Source: JADJSS01 sp046329815 (lineage in GTDB: Bacteria; Bacteroidota; Bacteroidia; Chitinophagales; JADIYW01). From it: a stretch of 64,000 bases of DNA. The position numbers and the translations under genes are program-made. The stretch lies in contig JAXLTY010000002.1 in NCBI GenBank assembly GCA_046329815.1, positions 1,240,001-1,304,000 of the forward strand, written 5' to 3'. The notes beneath the pieces are model-generated. The model was given only the letters and a program-made list of their open reading frames with translations. It did not search any database and was not told where the DNA came from. This document shows positions 53,256 through 61,407 of the stretch, piece after piece (position 1 is the stretch's first letter; the number at the start of each line of letters is the position of its first letter).

Positions 53256-54977
53256 ATGAACATAAAATACACCATATCGTTTCCTGAACCTCACACACAT
53301 TATGCTGATGTTCAGGTGCATATTTCAGAAATTGCACAAGACCAATTGCAATTAAAAATGGCTGTTTGGTCGCCGGGCAGTTATTTGATACGCGAGTTCC
53401 AACGCAACATTGATTTTGTAGAAGTAAGCATCAACAACCAGGAATCTAAACGTTTAGATAAGATTGATAAGAATACATGGACAGTTGATACAAAAGACAC
53501 CTTTGAAATTACGGTTCATTATCCGTTGTATTGTTTTGAAGAATCGGTGCGCACTAATTTTGTTGACCAGCATCATGCGTTAATCAACGGCGCTCCTACT
53601 TATTTGTATGTTGAAGGTTTTGAAAACAATGCTGTTGATATAGAAATAGTTCCTTTTCACGAATGGAGAAACATATCTACTTCGTTACTACAAAAAGATA
53701 ATAATAAATGGCTGCGCACTGCTGCCAATTTAGATGAACTCATCGACTCGCCTATTGAGATCGGTAATCATGTTTCTTATTTCTTTGAGGCAGCGCATGT
53801 TTCTCATGAAGTAGCTCTTTATGGCGACAGCAATTGTGATATTGAAAAATTAATTGCAGACCTGAAAGCTATCGTTGAGGTAGAAACCAACATTTTCGGT
53901 TCGCATCCATGTAAAAATTATGTGTTCATTATTCACAACACCGAAAAAAGTTTTGGCGGCCTGGAACATTTACATTCTTCAGTGAATCATATTTCGCGCT
54001 GGAGTTATGATGCTAAAAATTATCAGCGACCGATCAGTTTACTGGCGCATGAATACTTTCATTTGTGGAATGTAAAACGCATTCGTCCTGCAACACTTGG
54101 TCCGTTTAATTACAATGAAGAAAATTACACGAAATTACTGTGGTTTTTTGAAGGTGTGACCAGCTATTATGACGATTATATTTGCTATCGTGCAGGCGTT
54201 ACGAACCTGAATGATTTTTTAGATATCGTTGCCAATAATGTCAATACGGTTTTTAACGCAGCAGGCATTGAAGTGCAGTCGTTAAGTGAATCGAGTTTTG
54301 ATACCTGGTTGAAATATTACCGACAAAATGAAAACTCTGTTAATTCGCAGATCAGTTATTATACAAAAGGTTCGATCGTTGCGATGTTGCTGGATTTTAT
54401 CATTATAGAAAACACGAACGGCGAAAAATGCTTCGATGATGTGCTGCATGCATTGTATCAGAATTATTTAGCGAATTCTGAAAAAGGTGTAACTGAAAAA
54501 GAAATCCAGGAATTGATTGAACATGTCGCGCAAGAATCGCTGCAAACTTTCTTTGATGATTTTATTTATGGTATCAAACCAATCAATATAGAAAGTTATT
54601 TTGAAAGAATCGGATTGCATTTAAAAGACACGACCAATTCCAATAACATTTATTTAGGAATGCAGACGCAATATAAAGAAGGAAAGCTGGTTATAGTAAA
54701 AGTAGAGAAAGGTTTTGGTGCGTATAATTGCGGTCTGAATGCAGAAGATGAAATTATTGCTATTGATAATTTTCGTGTAACTGATCATTTTTCTAAAATC
54801 TATGCGCACAAAAACATTCATGATACAATTGTTGTATTAGTTTCAAGAAAAGGCGTTCTTAAAGAATTTAAAGTAACGCTTACCAGCGACACGCGCTTGT
54901 GTTATAAAATTGATTATTTGGAAAATACTACTGAAAAACAGTATAAATTATTAAAAAAATGGCTACTTTTAAAATGA
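53256..54977 (+). CDS. M61 family metallopeptidase (glycyl aminopeptidase) with PDZ domain
   Basis: 573 residues. The zinc motif HEYFHLWNVKRIRP starts at residue 265; the third ligand is in LLWFFEGVTSYYDDY. A PDZ domain follows near residues 470-560 (LGMQTQYKEGKLVIVKVEKG, GAYNCGLNAEDEIIAID). No signal peptide is evident, so it should be cytoplasmic or exported in an unknown way. M61 members release N-terminal glycine or similar residues. The last four bases ATGA also begin the next small gene. Confidence 0.93.
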   Translation: MNIKYTISFPEPHTHYADVQVHISEIAQDQLQLKMAVWSPGSYLIREFQRNIDFVEVSINNQESKRLDKIDKNTWTVDTKDTFEITVHYPLYCFEESVRTNFVDQHHALINGAPTYLYVEGFENNAVDIEIVPFHEWRNISTSLLQKDNNKWLRTAANLDELIDSPIEIGNHVSYFFEAAHVSHEVALYGDSNCDIEKLIADLKAIVEVETNIFGSHPCKNYVFIIHNTEKSFGGLEHLHSSVNHISRWSYDAKNYQRPISLLAHEYFHLWNVKRIRPATLGPFNYNEENYTKLLWFFEGVTSYYDDYICYRAGVTNLNDFLDIVANNVNTVFNAAGIEVQSLSESSFDTWLKYYRQNENSVNSQISYYTKGSIVAMLLDFIIIENTNGEKCFDDVLHALYQNYLANSEKGVTEKEIQELIEHVAQESLQTFFDDFIYGIKPINIESYFERIGLHLKDTTNSNNIYLGMQTQYKEGKLVIVKVEKGFGAYNCGLNAEDEIIAIDNFRVTDHFSKIYAHKNIHDTIVVLVSRKGVLKEFKVTLTSDTRLCYKIDYLENTTEKQYKLLKKWLLLK

Positions 54978-55171
54978 GAAACAAGCACCAATTCATGCAA
55001 GCACGATTTTTAGCCGTATTCATAACCTGTATTCTTTTGTTACCTTTTAACGATTCGGAAGCAAGACCGCGCCGTTCTAAAAGCTGCGTACGCAAAGTAT
55101 TATTACCTGGTCAAAGCAAACCGGTAAAATGTAAAAAAGCAAGAAGAATAAAAAGTGATTATTTCTTTTAA
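54974..55171 (+). CDS. Small basic exported protein, translationally coupled to M61
   Basis: 65 residues if the ATG at 54974 is used, overlapping the peptidase stop as ATGA; an ATG at 54959 adds five residues. The N-terminus has a hydrophobic stretch (FLAVFITCILLLPFNDSEA) that looks like a signal peptide, followed by a very basic mature part (RPRRSKSCVRKVLLPG, KCKKARRIKSDYFF) with two cysteines. No family known. The tight overlap makes a real gene likely. Confidence 0.65.
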   Translation: MRNKHQFMQARFLAVFITCILLLPFNDSEARPRRSKSCVRKVLLPGQSKPVKCKKARRIKSDYFF

Positions 55172-55185
55172 TGCGAATAAGCATA

Positions 55186-55965
55186 TTACAATTGAGCAAT
55201 AAACGCTTTACAAGCTAAACCAGGATCTTTAGTTTTCATAAAATTCTCACCAATTAAAAATCCGTTGAAACCATTCTTTTTAAAGTATTTCAATGTATCT
55301 ACGGTAGCAATTCCGCTTTCCGCTACTTTCACAAAATCATTTCCTAATTTCTCTGCCATACGAATCGATTGCTCAATATCGACTTCAAACGTTTTAAGGT
55401 TTCTGTTGTTGATACCAACCATATGTACGTCATTCCATACATGATGCAGTTCGGTTTCATCATGCAGTTCCAATAAAACTTCCAACTGTAAACTGCGCGC
55501 TAATGCTGTAAACGCCTTTACTTGTTTTGGTGTAAGAATTGAAGCAATTAACAACACAACATCGGCGCCAATGGACTTTGCTTCAATGAACTGATATTCA
55601 TCGATCATAAAATCTTTGCGTAAAACCGGAACAGCAATCTGTTCTCTTACAGAAATTACATCTTGTTTATTGCCACCAAAAAATTCTTCATCAGTCAGAA
55701 TGGAACACGCTGAAACACCGGCGTTTTCGTATGCTTTCACTACATCTAATACCTTTGATGTATCATTTATAATTCCTTTCGACGGCGATTTGCGTTTAAA
55801 TTCTGCAATGATTCCTGTTGACTTTTCTTGGTTTAAATCAGATGACAGCGATTTTGTAGCTCTTGAAAAATAATCACGTTGTTCCAATGCTTTTATAGAA
55901 ACTGCCTGCTTTGCGGCAGCCACTTCTATTTTCTTTTGCGCTACTATTTTATCAAGAATATTCAT
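55186..55965 (-). CDS. trpC: Indole-3-glycerol-phosphate synthase
   Basis: 259 residues, single-function form without fused TrpF. It closes carboxyphenylaminodeoxyribulose phosphate to indoleglycerol phosphate. Landmarks: IIAEFKRKSPSKGII, SILTDEEFFGGNKQDV, VLRKDFMIDEYQFIEAKSIGADVVLLI, LVELHDETELHHV-type LLELHDETELHH, MVGINNRNLKTFEVD and KVAESGIATVDTL. Last gene of the trpD-HAD-trpC run. Start is 3 bases after the HAD stop. Confidence 0.96.
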   Translation of the reverse strand: MNILDKIVAQKKIEVAAAKQAVSIKALEQRDYFSRATKSLSSDLNQEKSTGIIAEFKRKSPSKGIINDTSKVLDVVKAYENAGVSACSILTDEEFFGGNKQDVISVREQIAVPVLRKDFMIDEYQFIEAKSIGADVVLLIASILTPKQVKAFTALARSLQLEVLLELHDETELHHVWNDVHMVGINNRNLKTFEVDIEQSIRMAEKLGNDFVKVAESGIATVDTLKYFKKNGFNGFLIGENFMKTKDPGLACKAFIAQL

Positions 55966-55968
55966 GTA

Positions 55969-56613
55969 TTAATTTAAAAGTGCTGTAATTTCTTTAATCG
56001 AAGATACGATCTTATCTGCCTGTGATAAATCCTGGTTGCCTGAATGTATATTCTGAAAACCAATACAGTACATGTTTGCTGCTTTTGCTGCCAACACACC
56101 ATTCTTTGCATCTTCAATCACTATACAATTCTCAGTTGTTTGCCTGAAATGGTTCATTGCTTTTAAGAAAATATCCGGCGCAGGTTTGCCATGCTGCACT
56201 TCTTCACCACTTACCATATAATCAAAGTATGGCTTCAACTTTGTCTTAGTTAAGATAAGTTCGATATTCTTTCTCATTGATGAAGACGCCAGCGCAATTT
56301 GTTTTTGTTGCGTTTTTAGTGTTTCCAATACATCAACAACACCGGCAATCGGAACTAAATTTGTTTGCTCTAAAAGAGTGTATTTATTTTGCTTTTCCAT
56401 GACAATCAACTCTTCCACTGTATAGGACAAATTAAATTTATCTTTCAGATACTGCCACATTTTATGCGCATGAATTCCGATAAACTGATTGTATTCTTCG
56501 TCGCTGATTATTGCATCATGTTTATTTAAAAATGCTTTATTCATCTGAATGTACAGCGGTTCGGTATCTACCAAAACGCCATCCATGTCAAATATGTACA
56601 ATTGCTTTTCCAA
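55969..56613 (-). CDS. HAD family phosphatase (beta-phosphoglucomutase-like)
   Basis: 214 residues. HAD motifs are in order: YIFDMDGVLVDTEPLY (I, Asp nucleophile), IALASSSMRKN (II), HGKPAPDIFLKA (III, with the Lys) and CIVIEDAKNGVLAAKAANM (IV). The alpha cap is of class C1. Substrate unknown. It is inserted between trpD and trpC with 6 and 3 base gaps, so it is co-expressed with them, although no tryptophan step needs it. Confidence 0.9.
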   Translation of the reverse strand: MEKQLYIFDMDGVLVDTEPLYIQMNKAFLNKHDAIISDEEYNQFIGIHAHKMWQYLKDKFNLSYTVEELIVMEKQNKYTLLEQTNLVPIAGVVDVLETLKTQQKQIALASSSMRKNIELILTKTKLKPYFDYMVSGEEVQHGKPAPDIFLKAMNHFRQTTENCIVIEDAKNGVLAAKAANMYCIGFQNIHSGNQDLSQADKIVSSIKEITALLN

Positions 56614-56619
56614 GAAATG

Positions 56620-57618
56620 CTAAATTGATTTCAATATATTAAAACTTTGGAGTGCTTTTCCGTTCAGTAAACTTTCTTTGGCTACTTCAACACTTGTATA
56701 ATACGAAAAATTCTCGAACAAGGAAATTGCCAGCGCTGCGTTCGCCAACACTACATTGTTCTGAGCAGTCGTTCCTTTGCCATTTAAAACATCCATAAAT
56801 ATCTTTGCATTGGATTCTATAGTAGTGCCTCCATAAATATCTTTTGACTGCACTTTAGCAAAACCTAATTTCTCAAAGGTTAAGTGTGTATGTGTTTTGG
56901 AGCCATTTTTTGCGCTAAAAGCAGTAGCAGTCAGCGATATTTCATCATAACCATCTTCCGTATAAATTATTCTGAAATCTGTGTTTGCATGGTTTAAAAC
57001 AGTTGTAAATAATGATGCAACATCTTTTTCACAAACACCAATAACATGGTGCGTCGGCTGACAAGGATTCACTAATGGTCCGAGCCAGTTAAAAATAGTT
57101 TTCACTTGTAATTGCTTGCGCACATGAGCTACATTTTTCATAGCAGGATGAAAAAGCGGCGCATGCAAGAAAGTGATATTGGCTTCATCTAATTGCTGAT
57201 TCAATTTCTTTTCATTAGCAGTAAATTTCACACCTAAATATTCCAACACATTTGATGCACCGGAAATGGACGAAGCACTGTAATTTCCATGCTTGGTTAC
57301 TTTAACACCGGCACCGGCACATACTAAACTCGCTAATGTAGAAATATTAAAGGTATCCTTTCCATCGCCGCCTGTGCCCACAATATCGATCGTTTGTTGT
57401 TTGTGAAAATTGACCGGCACTGCTTGTTCCAGCATTGCTTTTCTGAATCCTATCATTTCTTCTGTGGTTGGATATCGCGTGTTAAAAACCGATAAAAACG
57501 CTGCAACCTGGACATCGTTTACATTTCCTGATGTTATTTCTTTTAATGTATTATTCGCTTCTTTTTCCGTTAGTAAATCTCCGTCAAACAGTTTGTGCAA
57601 AATCTCTTTCATGTACAT
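56620..57618 (-). CDS. trpD: Anthranilate phosphoribosyltransferase
   Basis: 332 residues. It transfers phosphoribose from PRPP to anthranilate. The PRPP loop IVGTGGDGKDTFNIST, VTKHGNYSASSISGASNVLEYLG and IFNWLGPLVNPCQP are intact. Starts at 57618 (MYM) or 57612 are both possible; the shorter begins MKEILHKLFDG. First gene of the trpD-HAD-trpC run, divergent from the DUF4442 gene with a 24-bp perfect palindrome in the shared promoter region. Confidence 0.96.
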   Translation of the reverse strand: MYMKEILHKLFDGDLLTEKEANNTLKEITSGNVNDVQVAAFLSVFNTRYPTTEEMIGFRKAMLEQAVPVNFHKQQTIDIVGTGGDGKDTFNISTLASLVCAGAGVKVTKHGNYSASSISGASNVLEYLGVKFTANEKKLNQQLDEANITFLHAPLFHPAMKNVAHVRKQLQVKTIFNWLGPLVNPCQPTHHVIGVCEKDVASLFTTVLNHANTDFRIIYTEDGYDEISLTATAFSAKNGSKTHTHLTFEKLGFAKVQSKDIYGGTTIESNAKIFMDVLNGKGTTAQNNVVLANAALAISLFENFSYYTSVEVAKESLLNGKALQSFNILKSI

Positions 57619-57690
57619 ACTTATTTTATTTCAATAAAATTACAATTTAAATTAGGATTCCATAAATCGCAAAAAATTAATTAACTTTAT

Positions 57691-57714
57691 AATTACAATG
57701 CATGCATTGTAATT
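57691..57714. promoter_or_regulatory. 24-bp perfect palindrome between trpD and the DUF4442 gene
   Basis: aattacaatgca followed by tgcattgtaatt, with no mismatch. It lies 73 bases from the trpD start and 26 bases from the DUF4442 start, in the promoter region of both. A dimeric regulator operator is plausible; a shared core atgcatgcattg also occurs at 5914-5925 before the aceB run. Confidence 0.55.
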
Positions 57715-57739
57715 CATTATTTTTAACTAAAATCAATTT

Positions 57740-58234
57740 ATGTTAAACGAAGCAGAACAAAAAAAGTTTGTCAAGATAATGACGAACTCACTTTTATTCA
57801 AAGGCGCGATGGTAATGCAAGTACCGATGGCAGGTTTATCGGGCATGAAGATACCTATATTAAATGAAGAAGAATGCCACGTTACAGTTCCTTATAAACA
57901 TTTAAATAAGAATCCGTTTGGTTCTACCTATTGGGCAGTTTTAGGCATGGCTGCGGAAATGGCGTGCGGCGCTATTTTAGTAAAACTATGCCGTGGTGTG
58001 GAGCCGACTGTATCTACGTTTGTTACCGGTACAACTGCTAAATTTATTAAACAGGCAAAAGGTGTTACTACCTTTATATGTAAAGATGGTTTAAAGATCA
58101 AAGCTGCTGTTGAAGAAGCCATTACATCTAAACAATCGATCACTCTTACTTCACATGTTGTTGGTTATGATAAAGACAATGTTGTGCTGTGTGAGTTTAC
58201 GTTTGATTGGGGCTTGAAGCAACGCAGCAAGTGA
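57740..58234 (+). CDS. DUF4442 hotdog-fold protein
   Basis: 164 residues. It has the thioesterase-like hotdog pattern: NPFGSTYWAVLGMAAEMACGAIL forms the central helix, and VSTFVTGTTAKFIKQAKGVTTFIC a strand pair. Possibly a thioesterase for an acyl-CoA; substrate unknown. It stands alone on the plus strand between trpD and trpG, dividing the tryptophan genes, and converges with trpG. Confidence 0.82.
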   Translation: MLNEAEQKKFVKIMTNSLLFKGAMVMQVPMAGLSGMKIPILNEEECHVTVPYKHLNKNPFGSTYWAVLGMAAEMACGAILVKLCRGVEPTVSTFVTGTTAKFIKQAKGVTTFICKDGLKIKAAVEEAITSKQSITLTSHVVGYDKDNVVLCEFTFDWGLKQRSK

Positions 58235-58249
58235 TATAACATTTTTACA

Positions 58250-58813
58250 TCAGCATTTAAACAACCAGTTTTCGATTATCTTTTTTCCTTGCGGTGTCAT
58301 TACGCTTTCCGGATGAAACTGAACACCATGTACGTTATATGTTTCGTGTTTGATGGCTTGTACAATATTATCATCATCCAATGCAGTAACAATCAAAGGC
58401 GCTTTTACATTTTTAATTGCCCATGAATGATAACGTCCGCTTTGAAATTCGGAATCCATTTCATCAAATAAAACATCATCGGCAATTACTTTGGTATTTT
58501 TTGATTTACCGTGTATCACTTGTCCGACATTGTATAATTCAGCACCAAATACCTGTCCTATTGCCTGATGTCCTAAACAAACACCTAAAATAGATTTTGT
58601 TGCTGCATACATTTTTATTAAATCTAACAAAATACCTGCTTCTTCAGGTATTCCAGGTCCCGGCGACAATAAAATCTTATCATATTTTCCAACTTCTTCT
58701 AATGAAATTTTGTCATTGCGAAACACTTCACAGGGTAGATTAAACGATTCGATATAATGCACGAGATTGTATGTGAATGAATCGTAATTATCGAGTACAA
58801 GAATATTGTTCAT
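58250..58813 (-). CDS. trpG: Anthranilate synthase component II (glutamine amidotransferase)
   Basis: 187 residues. It supplies ammonia from glutamine for anthranilate synthesis. The catalytic Cys79 is in ILGVCLGHQAIGQ, and the His-Glu pair in VHGVQFHPESVMTPQG; the N-terminus LDNYDSFTYNLVHY is typical. It follows trpE in the same direction with 41 bases between. PabA-type function cannot be excluded from sequence alone, but location favours TrpG. Confidence 0.95.
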   Translation of the reverse strand: MNNILVLDNYDSFTYNLVHYIESFNLPCEVFRNDKISLEEVGKYDKILLSPGPGIPEEAGILLDLIKMYAATKSILGVCLGHQAIGQVFGAELYNVGQVIHGKSKNTKVIADDVLFDEMDSEFQSGRYHSWAIKNVKAPLIVTALDDDNIVQAIKHETYNVHGVQFHPESVMTPQGKKIIENWLFKC

Positions 58814-58854
58814 AATTTATTTTTTAACCACTAAGGCACTAAGAACACAAGGTT

Positions 58855-60255
58855 TTATAATGTGTTAGCCAACTCTATTGCTTTGTTTAATGCTGCTAAT
58901 TTATTTTCTACTTCCATCAATTCACTTTCAGGAACTGAATCAGCCACTACGCCGGCGCCTGCCTGAAAAGTAAGTGTATTATCTTTACTCATAAAACTGC
59001 GTATCATTATGGCGTGATTAAAATCACCATTAAAATTTAAATGACCGATACAACCGCCATAAAAACCTCGACTGGAATTTTCGATTGCATCAATTAATTG
59101 CATCGCTTTGTATTTTGGTGCACCACTTAGCGTTCCTGCCGGAAACGTATCGCCAACAATCTTTATTTTATTGGTCTTTTCATCAATTTCTGAAGTAACT
59201 TTAGAAACCAAATGAATAACGTGCGAATAATATTGCACCTCCCTATACACTTCTACTTTTGTATTTTTTCCGTTGCGAGACAAATCATTGCGCGCCAGAT
59301 CCACCAGCATAATATGTTCTGCATTTTCTTTCGGATCGTCTGATAATTTTTGCGCTAACTCAGCATCTTTTACATCATCGCCGGTTCTTCTGAATGTGCC
59401 TGCAATCGGATGAATCGTGACTTTATTATTACTGATAATCAACTGTGCTTCCGGTGACGAACCCATTAACCGAAAATTTTCAAAATCAAAATAAAAACAA
59501 TATGGTGATGGATTGACAGAACGCAAGGCACGATATACATTGAAATCGTCGCCGCGATATTTTTGCTGAAACTGGCGCGACAATACAATCTGAAAAACAT
59601 CGCCGCGATAGCAGGATTGCTTTCCTTTTTCTACCATGTGTATGTATTCATCATCACTTACATTAGATGTTTTTTCTTTTTCGGCAGAAAAATTATCCAG
59701 TTGTAACGGTTTGTATTTGATAAAACCTTCGATATCATCTAAGCTGGTTTTATCGTTCTCTACATCTTCCACTTCATTTTTAATGATGTACAATTCCTGG
59801 TTAAAATGATTGAATGCAATGATAAACTGGTAGCAAAAATATTGAGCAACCGGAATTGATGCTGCTGCATGTTTAAGTTGTATATCTTCAAAATATGGTA
59901 CGACATCATACGACATATAACCAAACAAACCGTTGGTGATAATGTTTAATGATGAATGATGAATGATGAATGATTGGATAAAGTTATTTATACAATCCGT
60001 TAGTTTATTTTCTTTTAGATTGGTTGTATCTGCTGTTTTATCAGGATAGTTTGCAATAAAATTATTTTCTTCCACTCTAAAACCTGCAATCGGCTGAAAA
60101 CAGATGTACGAGAAATTATGTTCGTCGCCGTGATAATCAGAACTTTCAAGCAGCACTGTATTTTTATATTTTGCACGCAGACGCAAGTAAATGCTAACCG
60201 GCGTCAGCATATCTGCGATTATCTTTTTGTATGATGTACTGAAGTTGTATTTCAT
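58855..60255 (-). CDS. trpE: Anthranilate synthase component I
   Basis: 466 residues from ATG 60255 (the TTG at 60264 adds three). It makes anthranilate from chorismate. Landmarks in the catalytic half: GDVFQIVLSRQF, NPSPYCFYFDFENFRLMGSSPE, IHPIAGTFRRTGDD, EHIMLVDLARNDLSRNG, GTLSGAPKYKAMQLID and RGFYGGCIGHLNFNGDFNHAI. Around residues 92-104 it contains a short 7-bp tandem repeat that encodes SFIIHHSSLN-like residues. First gene of the trpEG pair. Confidence 0.95.
   Translation of the reverse strand: MKYNFSTSYKKIIADMLTPVSIYLRLRAKYKNTVLLESSDYHGDEHNFSYICFQPIAGFRVEENNFIANYPDKTADTTNLKENKLTDCINNFIQSFIIHHSSLNIITNGLFGYMSYDVVPYFEDIQLKHAAASIPVAQYFCYQFIIAFNHFNQELYIIKNEVEDVENDKTSLDDIEGFIKYKPLQLDNFSAEKEKTSNVSDDEYIHMVEKGKQSCYRGDVFQIVLSRQFQQKYRGDDFNVYRALRSVNPSPYCFYFDFENFRLMGSSPEAQLIISNNKVTIHPIAGTFRRTGDDVKDAELAQKLSDDPKENAEHIMLVDLARNDLSRNGKNTKVEVYREVQYYSHVIHLVSKVTSEIDEKTNKIKIVGDTFPAGTLSGAPKYKAMQLIDAIENSSRGFYGGCIGHLNFNGDFNHAIMIRSFMSKDNTLTFQAGAGVVADSVPESELMEVENKLAALNKAIELANTL
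59948..59974. repeat. Short 7-bp tandem repeat in trpE (aatgatg, about 3.9 copies)
   Basis: Three perfect aatgatg copies and a fourth partial one lie in coding sequence. Seven is not a multiple of three, so any gain or loss of a unit would shift the trpE frame. The same kind of repeat is common between genes in Bacteroidota. Confidence 0.8.
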
Positions 60256-60283
60256 TTTAATCAAAATTGTTTTTAATATTCAA

Positions 60284-60346
60284 CAGATTCCTCGCTACAC
60301 TCGTAATGACGGTTGGTTCTATTTTTCGCTTCGCTCAGAATGACAA
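60284..60346. repeat. Dispersed palindrome before trpE
   Basis: It contains ctcgctacactcgtaatgac and ttcgcttcgctcagaatgac, two half-elements that each end in aatgac. The element resembles the insert inside fmt. It sits between trpE and the terminator at 60356. Confidence 0.6.
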
Positions 60347-60355
60347 TTGGCACAT

Positions 60356-60383
60356 AAAAAAAGCCCGCTTTTTACGGCGAGCT
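60356..60383 (-). terminator. Terminator of the head-repeat surface protein
   Basis: On the minus strand agctcgc pairs with gcgggct (one G-T pair) around an 8-base loop, then six T. It is 128 bases beyond the stop at 60511. Confidence 0.6.
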
Positions 60384-60510
60384 AATATAATACATTTGGT
60401 TATAGAATTAGTACACGCCTATTGTCGTTTACTGTTCCACCACCAAAATTTATTTATTGTCATACTGCAAATATATACTTTGTATTTAATAATGCAAATT
60501 TATTTTTTCT

Positions 60511-61407
60511 TTACCTTATCCTATACCAATTGGTGCCATTGGATTGTATGGTAATACTTCCGTTTGCCGGAATAGTATTAACAGCTGTTCCTGTAAAATC
60601 GAGATAATTAATACTAAATGTTTTTGCAGTAGTTACATTTTGATTCACAATAACATATTCTCTGCGTGTACAAGTATTTGCAGCCGGCAGCGTAAGTGTT
60701 ACGGTGCCTGCACCTACCGAGTTGGGAATTATTATTGTGTGGTCATCAATACCTAAAGTTACACTAACCGTAGTAAGGCGAATACCTAAACCTAATGAAC
60801 CACTGTCATCTAATCGATTTTGCGGCAAAGGTGTACCTACACCTACTTTTACTGTAGTTGTTGCGCCATTAACACCTGTGACCCTACCTAAAACCATAGC
60901 ATCAGATGTTCTGACCTCTGCATTAGCACCTATTGCCGCTGCATTTGTTAATGAACCACCTAATACTTCAGTTTCTGATCCTACTAGCGTAATATATGTA
61001 CCTGTAGTATTATTTCTACCAGCCTGGTATCCAATTGCTACATTATCTTTAGCATTATTAACTGCCGTAGGATTGGTATTAACCAAAGCATCTAAGCCAA
61101 TAGCAATATTATTACCACTCGCTGCAGTTGCAAAACTAAGGACACCTAGGGCGTTTCTCCAATGGTAATATTGTTGGTTGAAGCTGTATTATTTCTACCA
61201 GCTAAATAACCTATAAATACATTAAACTCTCCGACTGTATTTCTATTACCAGCGTTTACACCTAAAAATATATTCTCTCTGCCCGTTGTGTTGTATCTGC
61301 CGGAATTTGCACCTACAAATATATTGTTAGACGCATTGTTACTGTATCCTGCGCTATCACCGATGGCAATATTTAATGAGTCTGCATCAGAAGTATTTAA
61401 TGTATAA
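60511..61407 (-). CDS. C-terminal part of the head-repeat surface protein, in shifted frames
   Basis: Two frames continue the protein that begins upstream. From the A9 run (61423-61431) the frame reads KNIAIGSYTLNTSDADSLN with further NIFVGANSGRYNTTG repeats until TAG near 61148; a second shift at the T3 run 61154-61156 then opens the frame to GVLSFATAASGNNIAIGLDA and the 191-residue end. The end, after more NNVAIGYQAG repeats, is a beta domain finishing in TIQSNGTNWYRIR. Removing one base at the first site and adding one at the second gives a single frame. Start codons here are not real; treat as one gene with 61408-64000. Confidence 0.7.

Noticed and set aside
60422..60607. Plus-strand frame before the head-repeat gene
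   Set aside because: It is short, low complexity and overlaps the 3' end of the real gene on the other strand.
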